Source of the DNA: Dermacentor variabilis
Lineage: Eukaryota; Arthropoda; Arachnida; Ixodida; Ixodidae
Direction: 5' to 3'
Assembly (NCBI RefSeq): GCF_050947875.1
Contig: NC_134574.1
Coordinates: 103,958,969-104,022,968, forward strand
DNA length: 64,000 bases
The position numbers and the translations under genes are program-made. The notes under the pieces are model-generated. The model searched no databases, was not told the origin of the DNA, and saw only the letters and a list, made by a program, of their open reading frames with translations. Position 1 is the first letter of the stretch. Each line of letters opens with the position of its first letter. Positions 46,521 through 58,904 of the stretch are shown in pieces.

Positions 46521-48635
46521 GCGTAATAGTGTAGGTCGAGGTCCAATGGTACCATCGAACAACAAATTTTTTTTTCTTATTGAAGCGACCCGAAACAGTT
46601 GCGCGCGACCAGGAGCCACATAGTGCCAAGAAGCTGGAAAGGGCCAAAGAACATTCCGCGAAAAAAAAAAAAAAACGAGTAGATTTTCTTCGTATTCCAC
46701 ACAGGTGGTACCAATTGTCACGGTGAGAGCGAGAGGAAAGGCGCGGTCCGGTCATATCAGCGTCATAGGCGCTCTCTTTTGTCAATTTACATTTCGGAGA
46801 GCCTGCGATGGTGAAGTACTCTTTCGCGTAGCTCCCGCACGATTACGTTTATCGTAAATCTCACCTATTTCTCAATCTGAGAAAAAAAAAGGAACATAAC
46901 CGCAGCTAAACCTAAATAAACACGCCCACAATTCTGAGCTTCTCAGTACGGAAAAACTGAGCAAATTGGTAAGGCTTCGCTATTGAACAAGCGCGAGGCA
47001 CGCCTACACGGGTGGCCAGCAGGAGCGCATGCTCAGAACACGAGTGCCGTGTTGTCTGCCTGTCAGCACTGGCGCGTGGAATAGCACCTGTTTCCAGTAG
47101 AGCAGCGTATAGGTTTGAACTCCGCAGCTTGTACTCCGTCGCCACCGTTTCCGGGCCGCAGGCCAAAGCAAAGGGTCGGCTGCCTGGCTATTGCACCGCA
47201 AGTTCAGGCCCGCAGGCGACACAGTACGTTGAAAGACATGCACCAGCAACTGCACGAACTGAATAGTAAGGGACGGCTTCATTTTCATTATTGTTTGCGA
47301 TAAGCGGAGAGCAACTTCTGCTCGTATAGATTCTGCATTGTGGGACACGTTAAACGCATACATAGATCTTATTATGCAATCGCCGTTTCGTTTTTACTGT
47401 TTGCCGAATTCAAAACAAAATGCCGGAAACGATATGAAAGGAAACGGAGGAGAAGGGTGTTGGCATTTACAAAACTTTACGTAGAAGGAGGTCCTCATTG
47501 GGCCACCGTTCGGAAGCTTGTCCGTAAGGGCAGTGATGGTGCATGTGTAACAATGCGCATGCGCAACAAGAGAAAAAATATAGAATAAACACGGAAGGCA
47601 CAGCGATCTGTTTAACACCTGGGCGTGTTTCGGAAGAATTCGATCTCCTCATCGCTTAATGAGATAGAAGGCTGACTTATGACACGCTGCGCGCATATTT
47701 AGGATAAAATGATACTCCTTCAAAATTATTATTTTCGTCATGTCGCTGTGCCTGTCTAAGGTTACCGCGTTACTAAACACTGGCTCGCATTGATGCTTCG
47801 CGTAGTGCGCTACAAGATTTGAGAGTATATTTCTCTTCTCGCTACAAATGCACATTCCCTTAGCATTCGCACCTTTTTGTTCAGTAAACATATAGGTGAG
47901 AGTCAGCGCTTTCCGTGTCTGCTTTTTTTTGTCGTCTGTGTCGTTTCTTGAAATGGAAATGCTGTCTGAAAGTGAATTAAGACACACTAGCCTCACTTTC
48001 AGTTATTCTACCCGATTGTCGAATTATGCTCCCAAATGTGTCAAAGATTGCGAAAAAGGAAACAGCGCTTGGAGTAAACTGAGGAAGCGTGTAACTAATA
48101 CTGTGCAAGGATAATAAATGTCGCTGCCGCTATAAGAAGTTATGAGCGGCCAGGTTTATTACCACGTGATTCAAGCGTGACTTTCGAAGAATTTATGCGA
48201 ATGGTGAGAAAATACTTGTACATGTTAAGGTATTTTCGTAATTTGGCCTATACTGCAAAATATACCGTCAGCGACATTAAATGACTGGGATATACTTGTT
48301 GATTCAGTTACGGGGATTAAACCTACTACATATCTTGAAGCAGTTTTGCAAGTTCGTCCTATCGCTGTCCACCTTTCTAGTGCTTAGATCAAAATTATGC
48401 GACATCGACTCACAGTCATCAGACTTTTTTCTGTGCTCTGAGCACATATGCTTCACACACAAACGAGGTATGATGCAGAAATCAGATTAGAATCTTATTC
48501 CTTTTCACACTTTGTCGGAGGTTCGAGGGGCACACAGTGAATGTTATCACCATGATGAGCTGGTTGTGAAAGGCATAGAGTTTTAAACTATTATTAGAGG
48601 GAGCTCTGGCACTAGTGTCAGTACGGGAGCTAAAA
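46521..48635. other. No gene recognised
   Basis: Noncoding, with A-runs near 46660-46675 and no recognised element. Confidence 0.3.
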
Positions 48636-48639
48636 GTAG

Positions 48640-48868
48640 GACGATTCAGCCAGCATTGGAGAATGATAGGTTGTACATGGATGTGCCTAAACTTCGTCCT
48701 CTTGGCTTTAAATGGCTTCGTGGCTTTGCAAGCTGGTCATCTTTAAGAAAGTACCGAGTTACAAATGTTGAGGTACACATTATTAAAATTGTCCGAAGGC
48801 AGGATTCATAAAAAAAGACCTCTAGCGCAGAGGCCCGATACTGAACCATTACGCCACGGACTGGTGGA
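48640..48868 (-). mobile_element. Decayed tRNA-derived SINE
   Basis: On the minus strand TGGCGTAATGG (48846-48856) fits Pol III box A, and ATGAATCCTGCC, a degenerate box B, lies about 45 bases downstream. A non-tRNA body follows. This belongs to a different SINE family from the copies at 35.5 and 54.9 kb. Confidence 0.5.
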
Positions 48869-49147
48869 CAAGTGAAACCACTGCAGTCAGACGCGATTAT
48901 GTGTGCTTGCAGAGCCTTATTACCTTCTTCACTAAAAGAAAAAAATGTACAAAGTGCTTTGAAATTTAGGCTAATTTAGGCTCAAATAACGCGTAATAAA
49001 AGAAGCCAGATGAACGTCTTAATCCCCGAGCACGAAGCTGAGACAAATCAGTGCACTACTCATCATTGCCGGGGTGGCTGAATGATCCCAACGCCAGAGG
49101 TCCCTCTAGTGACTGCGAGAAACTCTATGGTGAAAGGTGAGCGATGC

Positions 49148-49403
49148 GTTCCTATGGGTGGGCAGCGCAACCTGGACGAAGGACGAGAGGAAGTACACAA
49201 TACGAGCACGGACTAACAACTGGTTTATTATTTCAAGCAACGGACTATAATATACAGAAAATGTAAACACGCGTAAAGTGACGTTTAAATGGGTGTTAGC
49301 CTATCTTGCCATTCAAAAAATGAGTTTCCTTATCCTGCAGAGTGATACAATCTCGCGGCTCATTTGATTCATATGTTTGTACAGTATTTCCGTTTGTTCA
49401 AAC
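49148..49403 (-). mobile_element. PLE tail, left arm of a large inverted repeat
   Basis: The minus-strand copy of a Penelope-like 3' end. Its sequence, from CAGTATTTCCGTTTGTTCAAAC at the inner end to CCTATGGGTGG at the outer end, is the reverse complement of the right arm, except that about 50 bases corresponding to 49505-49558 are missing. It carries no intact ORF. Confidence 0.85.
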
Positions 49404-49445
49404 GTGGGTTGGCATGAGCAAGCTCTACAAACCCATGAACAAGCG

Positions 49446-49753
49446 GTTTGAACAAACGGAAATACTGCATAAAAATATGAATCAAATTAACCGCGGGATT
49501 GTAGAGGCCTACTTCATGCATGTGAACTCAGGCGCATGCGTCAGCCAGACTTCTATCGCTCTCCAGAATAAAGAAACTGATTTCTTGAATCGCATGATAG
49601 GCTAACACCCTTGTAAACGTCACTTTACACGTGTTTACATTTTCTGCATATTACAGTCAGTTGCTTGAAATAATACACCAGTTGTTAGTCTGCGCCCGTA
49701 TTGTGTACTTCCTCTCGTCCTTCGTCCGGGTTGCGCTGGCCACCCATAGGAAC
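49446..49753 (+). mobile_element. PLE tail, right arm of a large inverted repeat
   Basis: Plus-strand frame 49414-49605 ends with NRGIVEAYFMH, CVSQTSIALQNKETDFLN and a stop, matching the C-terminal end of PLE proteins after the GIY-YIG domain (compare TEIVEAYEI and KEIRFL at 30.8 kb). The 3' UTR runs to about 49753. It pairs with 49148-49403 across a 42-base spacer. The two PLE ends are head to head, with their 3' ends outward. Confidence 0.85.
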
Positions 49754-52700
49754 ATGTTCAATCACCAACTCGCCCAGCTTGCCGTGTTAATAAAGTGAGT
49801 GATAAGAAAGAAATGCAATAGATGACGACGACGACGACGACTACGATGATGATTTCTATTGGCATCCCCTTCGAAACGGGGTGGTGACTAATAGTCACCA
49901 AGCCTGCTTGAGCTAATAAGCTATTACATGTATACACGCATAGCCGTTCAGCATTTTGACTTTGTATCCTCGATGTGTCTGTTCTCGCTAAAACGAGTTG
50001 CGAAATACTGCGCGCCCCCTTCCGTGCGGCAGCCGAACTACAAAATCGTGTTGGAAAAGGAGGCATATCTCCGCTTTGGCTATCGGTGATATATGACCGG
50101 TCGTCCATCAGTTGAGTTCGGTGAAGTCACTTGCGTTTTGACGAAATAGCGATAACGCAGCTTGGAATACGCGCTCTTCAACACAGGTAACTCGTGCGCT
50201 CAGTCTGTCTCAAGAAAAAAAAAAAAGAACAAGCGCGTTGGCGCCCACCTACGTTGACTCATTCCGTTTCTTAAAGGGACTGACAACTGGCCGGAATGTG
50301 TTGTGAGACGTTGATGGAAATGAAATGGCAATGATTTATAGTGACAGAATCCAGCACGCTTTTCGCGATTTAGGTAAGAACTATAATTTTAAATTGGCAA
50401 AGAAAGTCTCAAAAACCAGTAAGTGGCGAGACCTGGCGGTGAAATCTCGGTACTTTCGATGTATTCCACGAGATTACTGTAAGTAGACTATTATTAAGTA
50501 TATCACAATTATTCCTTAACATTGCAGATGCTATATTATTACACGCTCGCGCATTATTCTCTGTTTCGGAACAGAAACGTACGTGTGGCTGCGGCAGCAC
50601 GCTGAACTCCGTATTACGTGTAAAGGCTTCGTTGTGTTTTCGATCCAATTGGTTTCGTTTTGACTGCTTAAACACCAAAGCAGTTGGACATGAAAATATA
50701 GAAACGCGTAGCTACTATCGCGGAAATAATTTAATTATTCGAAAAACATGAATCGCAGGAACAGGGACTTGATAAACAAAATGATGCTTTGTCACAACAC
50801 GGCCACACTTGTGGTGTGCCTCCCACTAATTCCGGCGTACAATCGCTATCGCGCTTACCTATCACCGTTTTCAGCATGCTTCTAGTGAACGAATACATCC
50901 TCACTGCAGATTGAAAAATCTGATAAAAAATGTTCCACGGCGTTTTTCGCATTAGCAAATCATGATTAAACACTCCGACCGGCAGGCTTTTCATTCCAGA
51001 CACACAAAAAAAATGGGTACCATGAAAATTCGTTGTCAGTCCATTTAAGCAACTGAGGAGCGTCCCTGCATATCGCCTTTGGTTGGAACATATCGTTATC
51101 GTGCATGCGAAGAATGTTTTGGCAGATAGTCCTTTGAGTGAAAGTAATGCGCAGATTACACCGGCCAAGGTCCAGCAATTCTTCAATTTTTTTATGCAGT
51201 TCAGCAGTGAGGTCGTTAGCTCAACCCTGCCTCAGCATGCATCTTCTGCTGCATGCCAGCTGCGTTCTTCTTCAAAGTGCGGATATTTCTTCCAGCATCG
51301 TTAAATTACCGGTTTCAAAGAGGCACTAAAGCGAAATTATATATAAGTTGAAACCAATAAACTATTGTCTAAAAACTGTTTACATTTATTTCCCGATAGT
51401 ACGTTGACGATTAGCAGAATAAATCTAGAAGTCAGTCAGTCAGTCAGTCAAGAACTTCAGTGAGCTCGGGTCTAGAAGTTAAATTTTTTTATTGTATTTC
51501 CTGTCGTAACCCTAGTGTTGATACGTCCCTGTGGTGTCACGGATTTCAAAATATTTTTTTTCAGTATTTGAGTGATTGTGCCTCCGTAAAAAAAGTTCTT
51601 GAATCTTGCCAAGTTCAATCTTTGGCTCTTGTAGAATAGAACGTGCTCCTCCGTCCTTAAGAAACATACCTAGGTTCAAGCAATCACCATTAAAACCAGT
51701 AACGTCATCGCAAGCTAGTTCGCGAAGTTAAAGCTGGCGTCACCACGGTTCTTTTTTCGTTTTGTTGCGCCACTTCCGGTTCGACAAGCCTCCTCTTGCG
51801 GTACGAGGGGCATTTGTGGTTTCGTAGAAAGGCAAACTACTAATACTGCTCAAGTTATTTTTTTCCTCGTTAGTACAACTCTAACGTACGTGGAGATGCA
51901 GTGGCTATAAGGGACGCCATGCATACTGGGAGATTTCGGATTAAATTTATCCACCTCACCCGGATAAAAGGTCTCACGACAGGATTGTTCTGAAGAGAAA
52001 GTTTCTGCCAATCCTGACGCTGGGCAAACGATTAGCGAAGACGACAGGCCATTGAGAAAGAACACTGACGAAAAAAAAATCTGCGAAACAAAAAGGGGGT
52101 TCATCACCATGCACCTTCCTGCCTGAATATGGGCCCACGGGCGTGTTTCGAATTCGGTCTCCTAGCGGAATGTGCTCGCCTCGCTAGGGAAACGCATACG
52201 CAACCTCGTCTACAGCAATACAACCCTAATTAGTCCAAGAATCGCCCGCTGTTCTGTACAGGTGGCACTGTAGAGTTGCGTTTCTGAAGTCTTCGGAAGA
52301 TCATGTGCGACTCTGTCAGTGTGTTTACGTCGAAGAGTCGTGGGCACCCGACTGTTCTGCGCAGTTGGAGAATCACAGCAACTTGAAAAAAATCACTGGA
52401 GCATGAATTTTTTTTTTTGCACATGCGCAAAACTCATTGTTCATAACTTACCGATGTAATTGAGCTCAGATTTAGGAAAGAAGCGCCTGACTGACAACGT
52501 CTCGCAGGAAAAAAAAATGGCGTGATACAAGAAGGCAGTTTTACTATTGGCAATAAATCAAAAGAGTGTTATATTTTTTTAGCAGACAAGTAACGTTTCG
52601 AACAAAGTATGTTTATTCAAGATGGCAATCTTCAACAGCTCTTGACACGTTGGCGATTCCCTGGAACGAATAACAACGGTGTCAGGGGGAATCTAAACGT

Positions 52701-53095
52701 ATCTGCAGTGACAGAAAACATGTCGCCAAGAGTTACTAATCGATTCGGCATGGCGCTTGAAAATCAAAGCTTTAGGGTTAGGTCGCTAAACGTAAAATGC
52801 AGAGTGCGCTCACACCCAGACCAATAGTCTGTGCATTATGCATCACGTGATTAAAGACGTGATCGCGTTTTAGGCCAGGTTTACGTTACGTATTGATTGC
52901 AGTATTCTGTTTTGTCGCTGCCTAATGTTATTGTTTTATGCTGAATAAATTCACACACCCGTGTTAGTACACGCTGTTCTCGTTGAGAGATCTTATTTGC
53001 AAATAGCTTTTGAACCCACGAGTACACTCCCCCCCCTCCTCTCACCCTCCTCTGAGAAGTTAATTTTATCTCCTATGTCCACTGCCTGCTACTGT
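49754..53095. other. No gene recognised
   Basis: Holds a GAC/GAT triplet run at 49822-49852 followed by TTTCTATTGGCATCCCC (a probable retroposon), and a (GTCA)n run at 51432-51452. No coding sequence was recognised. Confidence 0.3.
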
Positions 53096-53104
53096 GCATA
53101 TACG

Positions 53105-53625
53105 GGGTGATAATATTTAGGCTTTAGAGAAAAAATAAATATCGCCTGCGGCAGAAAGCCTAATTATTGTCCTTGAGCTGGATTACTTGAAGAGGCGAAC
53201 ATTATTAGCACCAGAAATCGGAATAGATGTTCAACTAATTAACTAAAATTCCCTAAATAACTTTCTCATTAGTAACTTTATGGCCTATATTGCAATTTAC
53301 GATTGCAGCCGGCCACTTTTCAACGCGTATCCACTTCAAACAAGTTTCCAGGATCACACCAGTTTCGAGATACTTCCCAAGCGTGGGCGTTCCAGTTACT
53401 TTTGTGCTTCAATGCATACAAGAGCGTTTTGTTAAAGAAAAGTACGTGGAAGAACAGTGAATTCTCACGGCGAGTTTGATGGCGCATATCTCCAAACGGA
53501 TGCTATCCTGGAAATTCATTTCAAGTGAATACACCTTGCAAACTCACCGGTGACCATTCGGGAACTGCAATATGCGCCGTAAAATAATGAATTAGTGAAT
53601 TTTTGTTTATTAGTTGGATACGTGT
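53105..53625. repeat. Interspersed repeat shared with 39.9-40.3 kb
   Basis: Starts near GGGTGATAATATTTAGGC. TTGAGCTGGATTACTTGAAGAGG at 53175 is shared with 39952. No ORF was found. A dispersed noncoding repeat of unknown class. Confidence 0.5.
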
Positions 53626-54428
53626 TCAGATTTATCATGCAAGTAGCTTCCGCTTGCCTGAGTAATCCCTCTCAGGGATTAGAATTATGTTACCTGCAAC
53701 AAGCAATTTTCGAACAATCCGTAACGACTTAAAAATAATATCCGCGTATTGTATAATATAACACAGTAATATGGAACGTTCGCACTAACATTTCCTCTCC
53801 TACCTATAGGCTAGTGTTGTAGCGCGACTCCCTTATAATCTGACTGTGGCCTGGCGTTATATTCACGGAGCCACGTGATATTTGCTACCAACAATCGCGA
53901 GAAGATAGCGCAGTTTATTTCCTACGAACCAGCCCGAGCGTTCAGCAAAAAGTAGAATTTTCTGTTGCGGAACGTTCTCAAACTTGCAACGCTGCGCACA
54001 ACTGGTCCCAGCCAAGGACAATTTTCGCCGTAGGCGTAAAAAAAAAAAGAAAAACAAAGAAAGAGGGAAGGCAGAGTGACACGAAGACAGAAAACTCACC
54101 AAAACATTCCAACGTGGCGATAGCTGCCACTACTGCTGCCGCGCTTAAACTAAATACGGAGAGCACTGAGAGCGGACCCAGCGTCGATCCTGCGCCAAAG
54201 CACAAGAGTACGTGACGAGCTTTAAATAAGTGAGCGTAAGAAAGCAGGTACCAAGAGAAAAGCTGACCAGCAATATAAGTTAAACCGGTTAAACCTACGA
54301 GAAGCATACCGTTGAACGGATACAAAATTTTGTATCCCTGGATTTCCGAACAGAAAAGCTTGGCTCGGAGTGTTTATATGTAAACCACATCTAATTGGCC
54401 TTCGAGTCAACCTTTCGAACCCCCCTTT

Positions 54429-54464
<36 letters not shown>

Positions 54465-54884
54465 TACCATCTTGATATATGAGAACGGAGAATGTCTTAC
54501 GCTTACCAATTACTGAGCCAAACTTTTTTTATTTGAAAAAAGAAAGCTAAAGTACGGACACTGCTGAGTGAAAATCTTTATCTCAAGCCTTCAATTTCTG
54601 TTAGCAAATATTGCCGGAAAGGCGAGAATTTTGGAAGATGGAAGCATCCGGCCGCAACTCTGTAACGGCGCAATGAAAGCTGAGATCCCAATAGTACGAA
54701 TTGCATCAATTAGGACGTTTCAAGTCTGCAATACTGACGAATGCATGCATACCTTTCTGAGGCATGCCACTGATTTCTCAATTGGTAATAGGCAAAACTT
54801 ACAAGGTCCATCTAAATAGGCCATGTAGCTTGGAACAAAAAGCGTCAAAAAACCTATCGCCTATGTGATCAGTCAGCGGTGAAC
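53626..54884. other. No gene recognised
   Basis: Noncoding, with an (ATC)n run at 54431-54462. No recognised element. Confidence 0.3.
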
Positions 54885-54895
54885 AATTGAAGCGC

Positions 54896-55135
54896 ACCCG
54901 CTGTGGTTGCTCAGTGGCTATGGTGTTGGGCTGCTGAGCACGAGGTCGCGGGATCGAATCCCGGCCACGGCGGCCGCATTTCGATGGGGGCGAAATGCGA
55001 AAACACCCGTGTGCTTAGATTTGGGTGCACGTTAAAGAACCCCAGGTGGTCAAAATTTCCGGAGTCCTCCACTACGGCGTGCCTCATAATCAGAAAGTGG
55101 TTTTGGCACGTAAAACCCCAAATATTATTATTATT
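54896..55135 (+). mobile_element. tRNA-derived SINE with perfect target duplication
   Basis: 240 bases flanked by AATTGAAGCGC at 54885-54895 and 55136-55146. The head reads CTGTGGTTGCTCAGTGGC, with box B in GGGATCGAATCCCGG. The body has GCGGCCGCATTTCGATGGGG, AAGAACCCCAGGTGGTC and TGGTTTTGGCACGTAAAAC. It ends in a short (ATT)n tail. Perfect duplications and an intact box B suggest this is the youngest SINE copy here. Confidence 0.93.
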
Positions 55136-55689
55136 AATTGAAGCGCGACTAGGTGAGGGGGAGGGGGACAGACACTGAAACTAGAAAACGTACGTGAAAA
55201 AAAAATTCAAATTTTTAAATCAAAGAACTGTCATACGCCTAAATATACCGTCTGAAATATTTCTTCGGTACAAATAGAACGAATGTTAATTCTTTTACGT
55301 TTCACAATTTATTATTTCTTTCTTGGTGACCCCGATCAAGCACTGATTCTGGCGCAACGTTTAACAAGACCGTGCAAACAAGCTACGCGGAATGGCGTTG
55401 CTCATTTCAACGCGACGGTTTCGTTTTTTTATTTCCTTGCGTGTTTGTCCAAAGCGTGGCGTGCACGTCACTTGAAATTTTCCGTGACCTAGCACACGGC
55501 ATTCACTGGCGAAATGTGTGAGTGCAGGTTTTTTGTTACCGTGCAAAGTTCACGCTGCGACATCTGACGTGCTTGTCTTCGTCGTGACGATAAATGCGGA
55601 ACGCTCCGCGAAGAAACGTCGCGCTCTGTTCGTTTAATCTCCGTAACACAGGCTCTGAGTATCCGACGGGCAGCAATATTAGTAAGTCG

Positions 55690-56165
55690 GATGTTTTCTA
55701 AATTAATTTCATTTCATTTATTAATACTGTTAGCCCATTTTTGGGCCGCTACAGGGTGGAAAATATTTGTTGCAATGCAGTAAGTGCATTGGCAATCACA
55801 GCCTTGCAGACATGCAAACACAAAATAAAATTAGTGCGCACAACCTGCGGTTCACAAGAAAATACAAATGCGGTAGTAGAAGCACACACTGCAACATTCA
55901 TATTTCCAAGTAGGTGAAATTCGCTACAAACGAGCTGTCGTGGTTAATTTGGTAGGTGAAGGTAAAGGTGTATTGATTTTGCAAACAAACTGACAGAGTC
56001 TGTTTGCGTCATGTGCTGTGGCAACGAGTTCCATTCTTCAATTGTTCGTGGGAAGAATGAATATTTGAATGTGTTCATCCGAGCTGATATTGAAATGATA
56101 TCCGAGCTGAAATGATATTGTGGGGCAAGTTTGCCTTGTCTGATAACTGTTGCATATGAATACAT
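55690..56165 (-). mobile_element. CR1/L2-like LINE 3' end
   Basis: The minus-strand frame 55944-56165 contains MNTFKYSFFPRTIEEWNSLP, the C-terminal signature of CR1/L2-type reverse transcriptase ORFs. The tail extends to about 55700 (CATTTCATTTATTAATACTG, then GCTACAGGGTGG). It is strongly 5' truncated. Confidence 0.72.
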
Positions 56166-56973
56166 TGTGTCTCAAGGAATTACGAATGATTCAGTGAAAA
56201 AGACCCGCATATGTTACTATACATTACCACTGTATGCTGGCCACAGTACGTTTCATCCATTGAAACATGTTCCGTTTGGTCAGTTATACTAGTTGCATTA
56301 TTCTTGACGAATAAACGTGAAGTTGCTTTTGGAACCTCTGTGGCAGTGTTTTTTATTTCCATCCTACTCGCTCACTTTCGTAAGGAAGCTACTGGAGCAA
56401 TTGCCGTCAGTGACAGCCTAATTACGTTCACATTAAGACATACGCCACTCCTAATAGTGAGAAGACGTTTCAGCTGAGGCTAGTCGCAAGCTCGCCTCAG
56501 CCTCAAAAGAAAAATAACTGCTGGCGTAGCGCTCGAAATGCCGGACGCTAAAGAAATTCAAACATTCGCGGCAGGCAGCACAAGATCTTGACGTCATTGC
56601 CATTCACGGTGTTGACGTGACCCTTTATTTTTTATTTTTTGCTTGCTCTTAGTTGTGCACACGATAAGTAGATGGCGGCGGTTGCAGTGAGCTGCCATTT
56701 TCTTGACACGTGGGCTTCTATGGAAGCTTCGCTATCAGTTCACATATACCGTGGAACTTACGCAAACAATCAAAGTTTGACACATGCGATGAAAGCCAAC
56801 TTTGCACTTTCAGCAGCCATTGGCATTTTAGGCGACGCAGTTCACAGAAAATAGAAATATTTCTACGAAAAGACCGAGCAGCGTGAGTGGTGCTTCAATT
56901 TTTATGGAACTTCAGTGATTTTCGTAAATCTGGCTCAGTCGTTCATCGCATCATTGCTTAAACTCTACGTAGG

Positions 56974-57268
56974 TTAAAATACCAAACTCGGGAATTGCTG
57001 GAACGTCTTTTTATCATAGGTAATATCTGGAACTTTGCCGAGTAAGCCCTTACCAGCGTTCGGACTCTTGTCGGGTGGAGCATGAGAGGCCAATTTGGAA
57101 ACGTGCAGGGGCACTTTTTCGGACAACGCCTGGTCGATTGCGATGTCGGCGTAACTTTGCTTGGCGTCGATGCAGTAAACCGAGAACCACTTGAAATCGT
57201 TCCAGCTGTGGCTATCAGGGAGCGTGATGATCACATCCTTCTTGTCGTATCGCTCCAGCTTCGTCGTC
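56974..57268 (-). CDS. Skeletor-like DM13 protein, exon 3
   Basis: Acceptor CCCTTTTTTCACGCAG ends at 57269. The first base completes a Lys codon begun in exon 2 (phase 2). The exon encodes the second half of a DM13 domain: DVIITLPDSHSWNDFKW, FSVYCID, then YADIAI. This matches the Skeletor pattern LP....DF.W.SV.C followed by FG.V.I-like residues. Two ends are possible: a strong donor GCTG|GTAAGG at 57054 (phase 1), or read-through to TAA at 56974-56976. DM13 is thought to act in a redox or cytochrome-like role alongside DOMON domains in extracellular or membrane proteins. The paralogue function in this animal is unknown. Confidence 0.82.
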
Positions 57269-58828
57269 CTGCGTGAAAAAAGGGGGCGTGGCGCGGTGCA
57301 TCGCTCCTCATTCAACGTCACCCATGCCACCAGTTAACGTTAAGACGCGAACTGAACTGAAATGAACATTTATTTGTCTTCCAATTCATAGGCATCAAAC
57401 TTCATGGTGTTAGAATTGAAGCAAACCAAAGTACCGGTGGCGTAACTTTTTCTAAGAGCCCTAAACTGAATAAGGCTTACCCCATATGGTTGAGTATGTT
57501 ATATACGGGACGACAAAAGGAACGTTAAGGGTGCGAGAATTCTGACTGCATTCATCGCGACAGGCAGCACTTGCATCTAACAAGTCAAGTAACCTAGACG
57601 GCGCGTAAGTGTTAATTGTCGTCGATAACTTGTACGTGTATTGGCTATGTACATGCATGCCATTGCTTAGATATGAATAGAAAGGATCGCGTCCTGACGC
57701 GAAAAAAGTGGGCGTGGCATGCGCATTGCAGGCACTCCGAACTGATAATGATCGGGAAGCTTGTCGTTATCAGTTGTAAGAAGGCTCTACCACCAATAGC
57801 TTGATTTCGCTTAGTTGGTTCACCTTGACGGAGTTCGTATAACAGCGCTAAGGAAGAGAGAGACAGGAGTGCGTCCGGCACGGTGGGCTTTCTCTGCACT
57901 GTTTCAGCACCCTTCCTGTGGTACGCGTTCTTTTCATTGTCGTTGGCAGCACTGTAATATGAACACTGCGCAAGTTTATACAGCCGGTCCATTCGATTTG
58001 CCAATGCCAGCCAAGTGGGCCGGAAGCTGAGAGGAAACTAAGGACGACGAATCAAGTTATGGAACGAAAAAAAAAGGATAGGTGTTACGTTAGGATGCAG
58101 AAAGGGAGTGGTATGCATTAACGAATAAACAGGTGTGGCTAATACTCTATTTCCGAATTAAGACTCGCAGTTGGCTTGGTTTGCATTATACGTATTGTCA
58201 CAAGACAAAGAAAAATTGCCGTAATCTCTTTCAGAGCTAACGGTATTTTGGAGGAAAACGAAAGTGAACGCACACGTATGCACAGTCGTAGCGAAGCTGT
58301 CTGTTTTACCGGCTTCGTCATAACTTTGTCATAACTTTATTTATGCGATCTTTTTTCATAGCTACTCGGATCTCTATTATCAGATCATAGCAGGTTCTTA
58401 CATTACATTATATTACATCTTACATTACATCTTTCTAGTACACGTACTAGAAAGATGGGTACACATATGGGTAAGTGGACCCCAGAAAATCGCAACAGGT
58501 TGGTGAGAGTGAGTGGTAAATAAGAGAAATTAAAACAGGTTGCCTTTCCTTTAGCGGGGGTGGGGGGCGGGGGGGGGTGTTATGAGCATAATAGCCCAAG
58601 AATCTCCTTTTCTCGCGGCGTAGCCAGTTGGGTAAGTGAACACTTTCAGAATCGGAAACAAAACATGAGATGGCCGCTGTCCGCGTAACTGTCTATCCCA
58701 CGAGTATTGCAATACAGGCCGAGTGTCCAGAAAGGCTGCCTTGTATAGCTTCCAAGCCTGCTCGACTTAAACACTGCGCTGCCAGTAAGGATTGAGACAT
58801 CTTGCTTGGGAACGGCCGTACCACTTAC
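57269..58828 (-). other. Intron 2 of the Skeletor-like gene
   Basis: 1560 bases, beginning GTAAGTGG and ending CACGCAG. It contains short frames without domains and the palindrome at 58428-58457. Confidence 0.75.
58428..58457. repeat. Short palindrome
   Basis: CATCTTTCTAGTA at 58428-58440 is the exact reverse complement of 58445-58457, with a 4-base loop (CACG). It follows an ATTACA-type tandem run at about 58397-58430. Confidence 0.85.
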
Positions 58829-58904
58829 TTTCCATTGTCGTACGGCAGGCGCGTGAACTGATCCGGTGGTAGGTTGTCACTGGGGGCCGATACGAAGAAG
58901 GCGG
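58829..58904 (-). CDS. Skeletor-like DM13 protein, exon 2 (76 bp)
   Basis: A short internal exon with acceptor TGACTGCTCGCAG before 58904 and donor GGAAA|GTAAGTGG after 58829. Two bases complete a Ser codon from exon 1. The exon then reads AFFVSAPSDNLPPDQFTRL and PYDNG, and its last two bases start a Lys codon finished by exon 3. In DM13 domains this is the central FWVG...L..Y segment that links the two halves. Length, splice sites and phase (1 in, 2 out) all fit exons 1 and 3. Confidence 0.82.
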
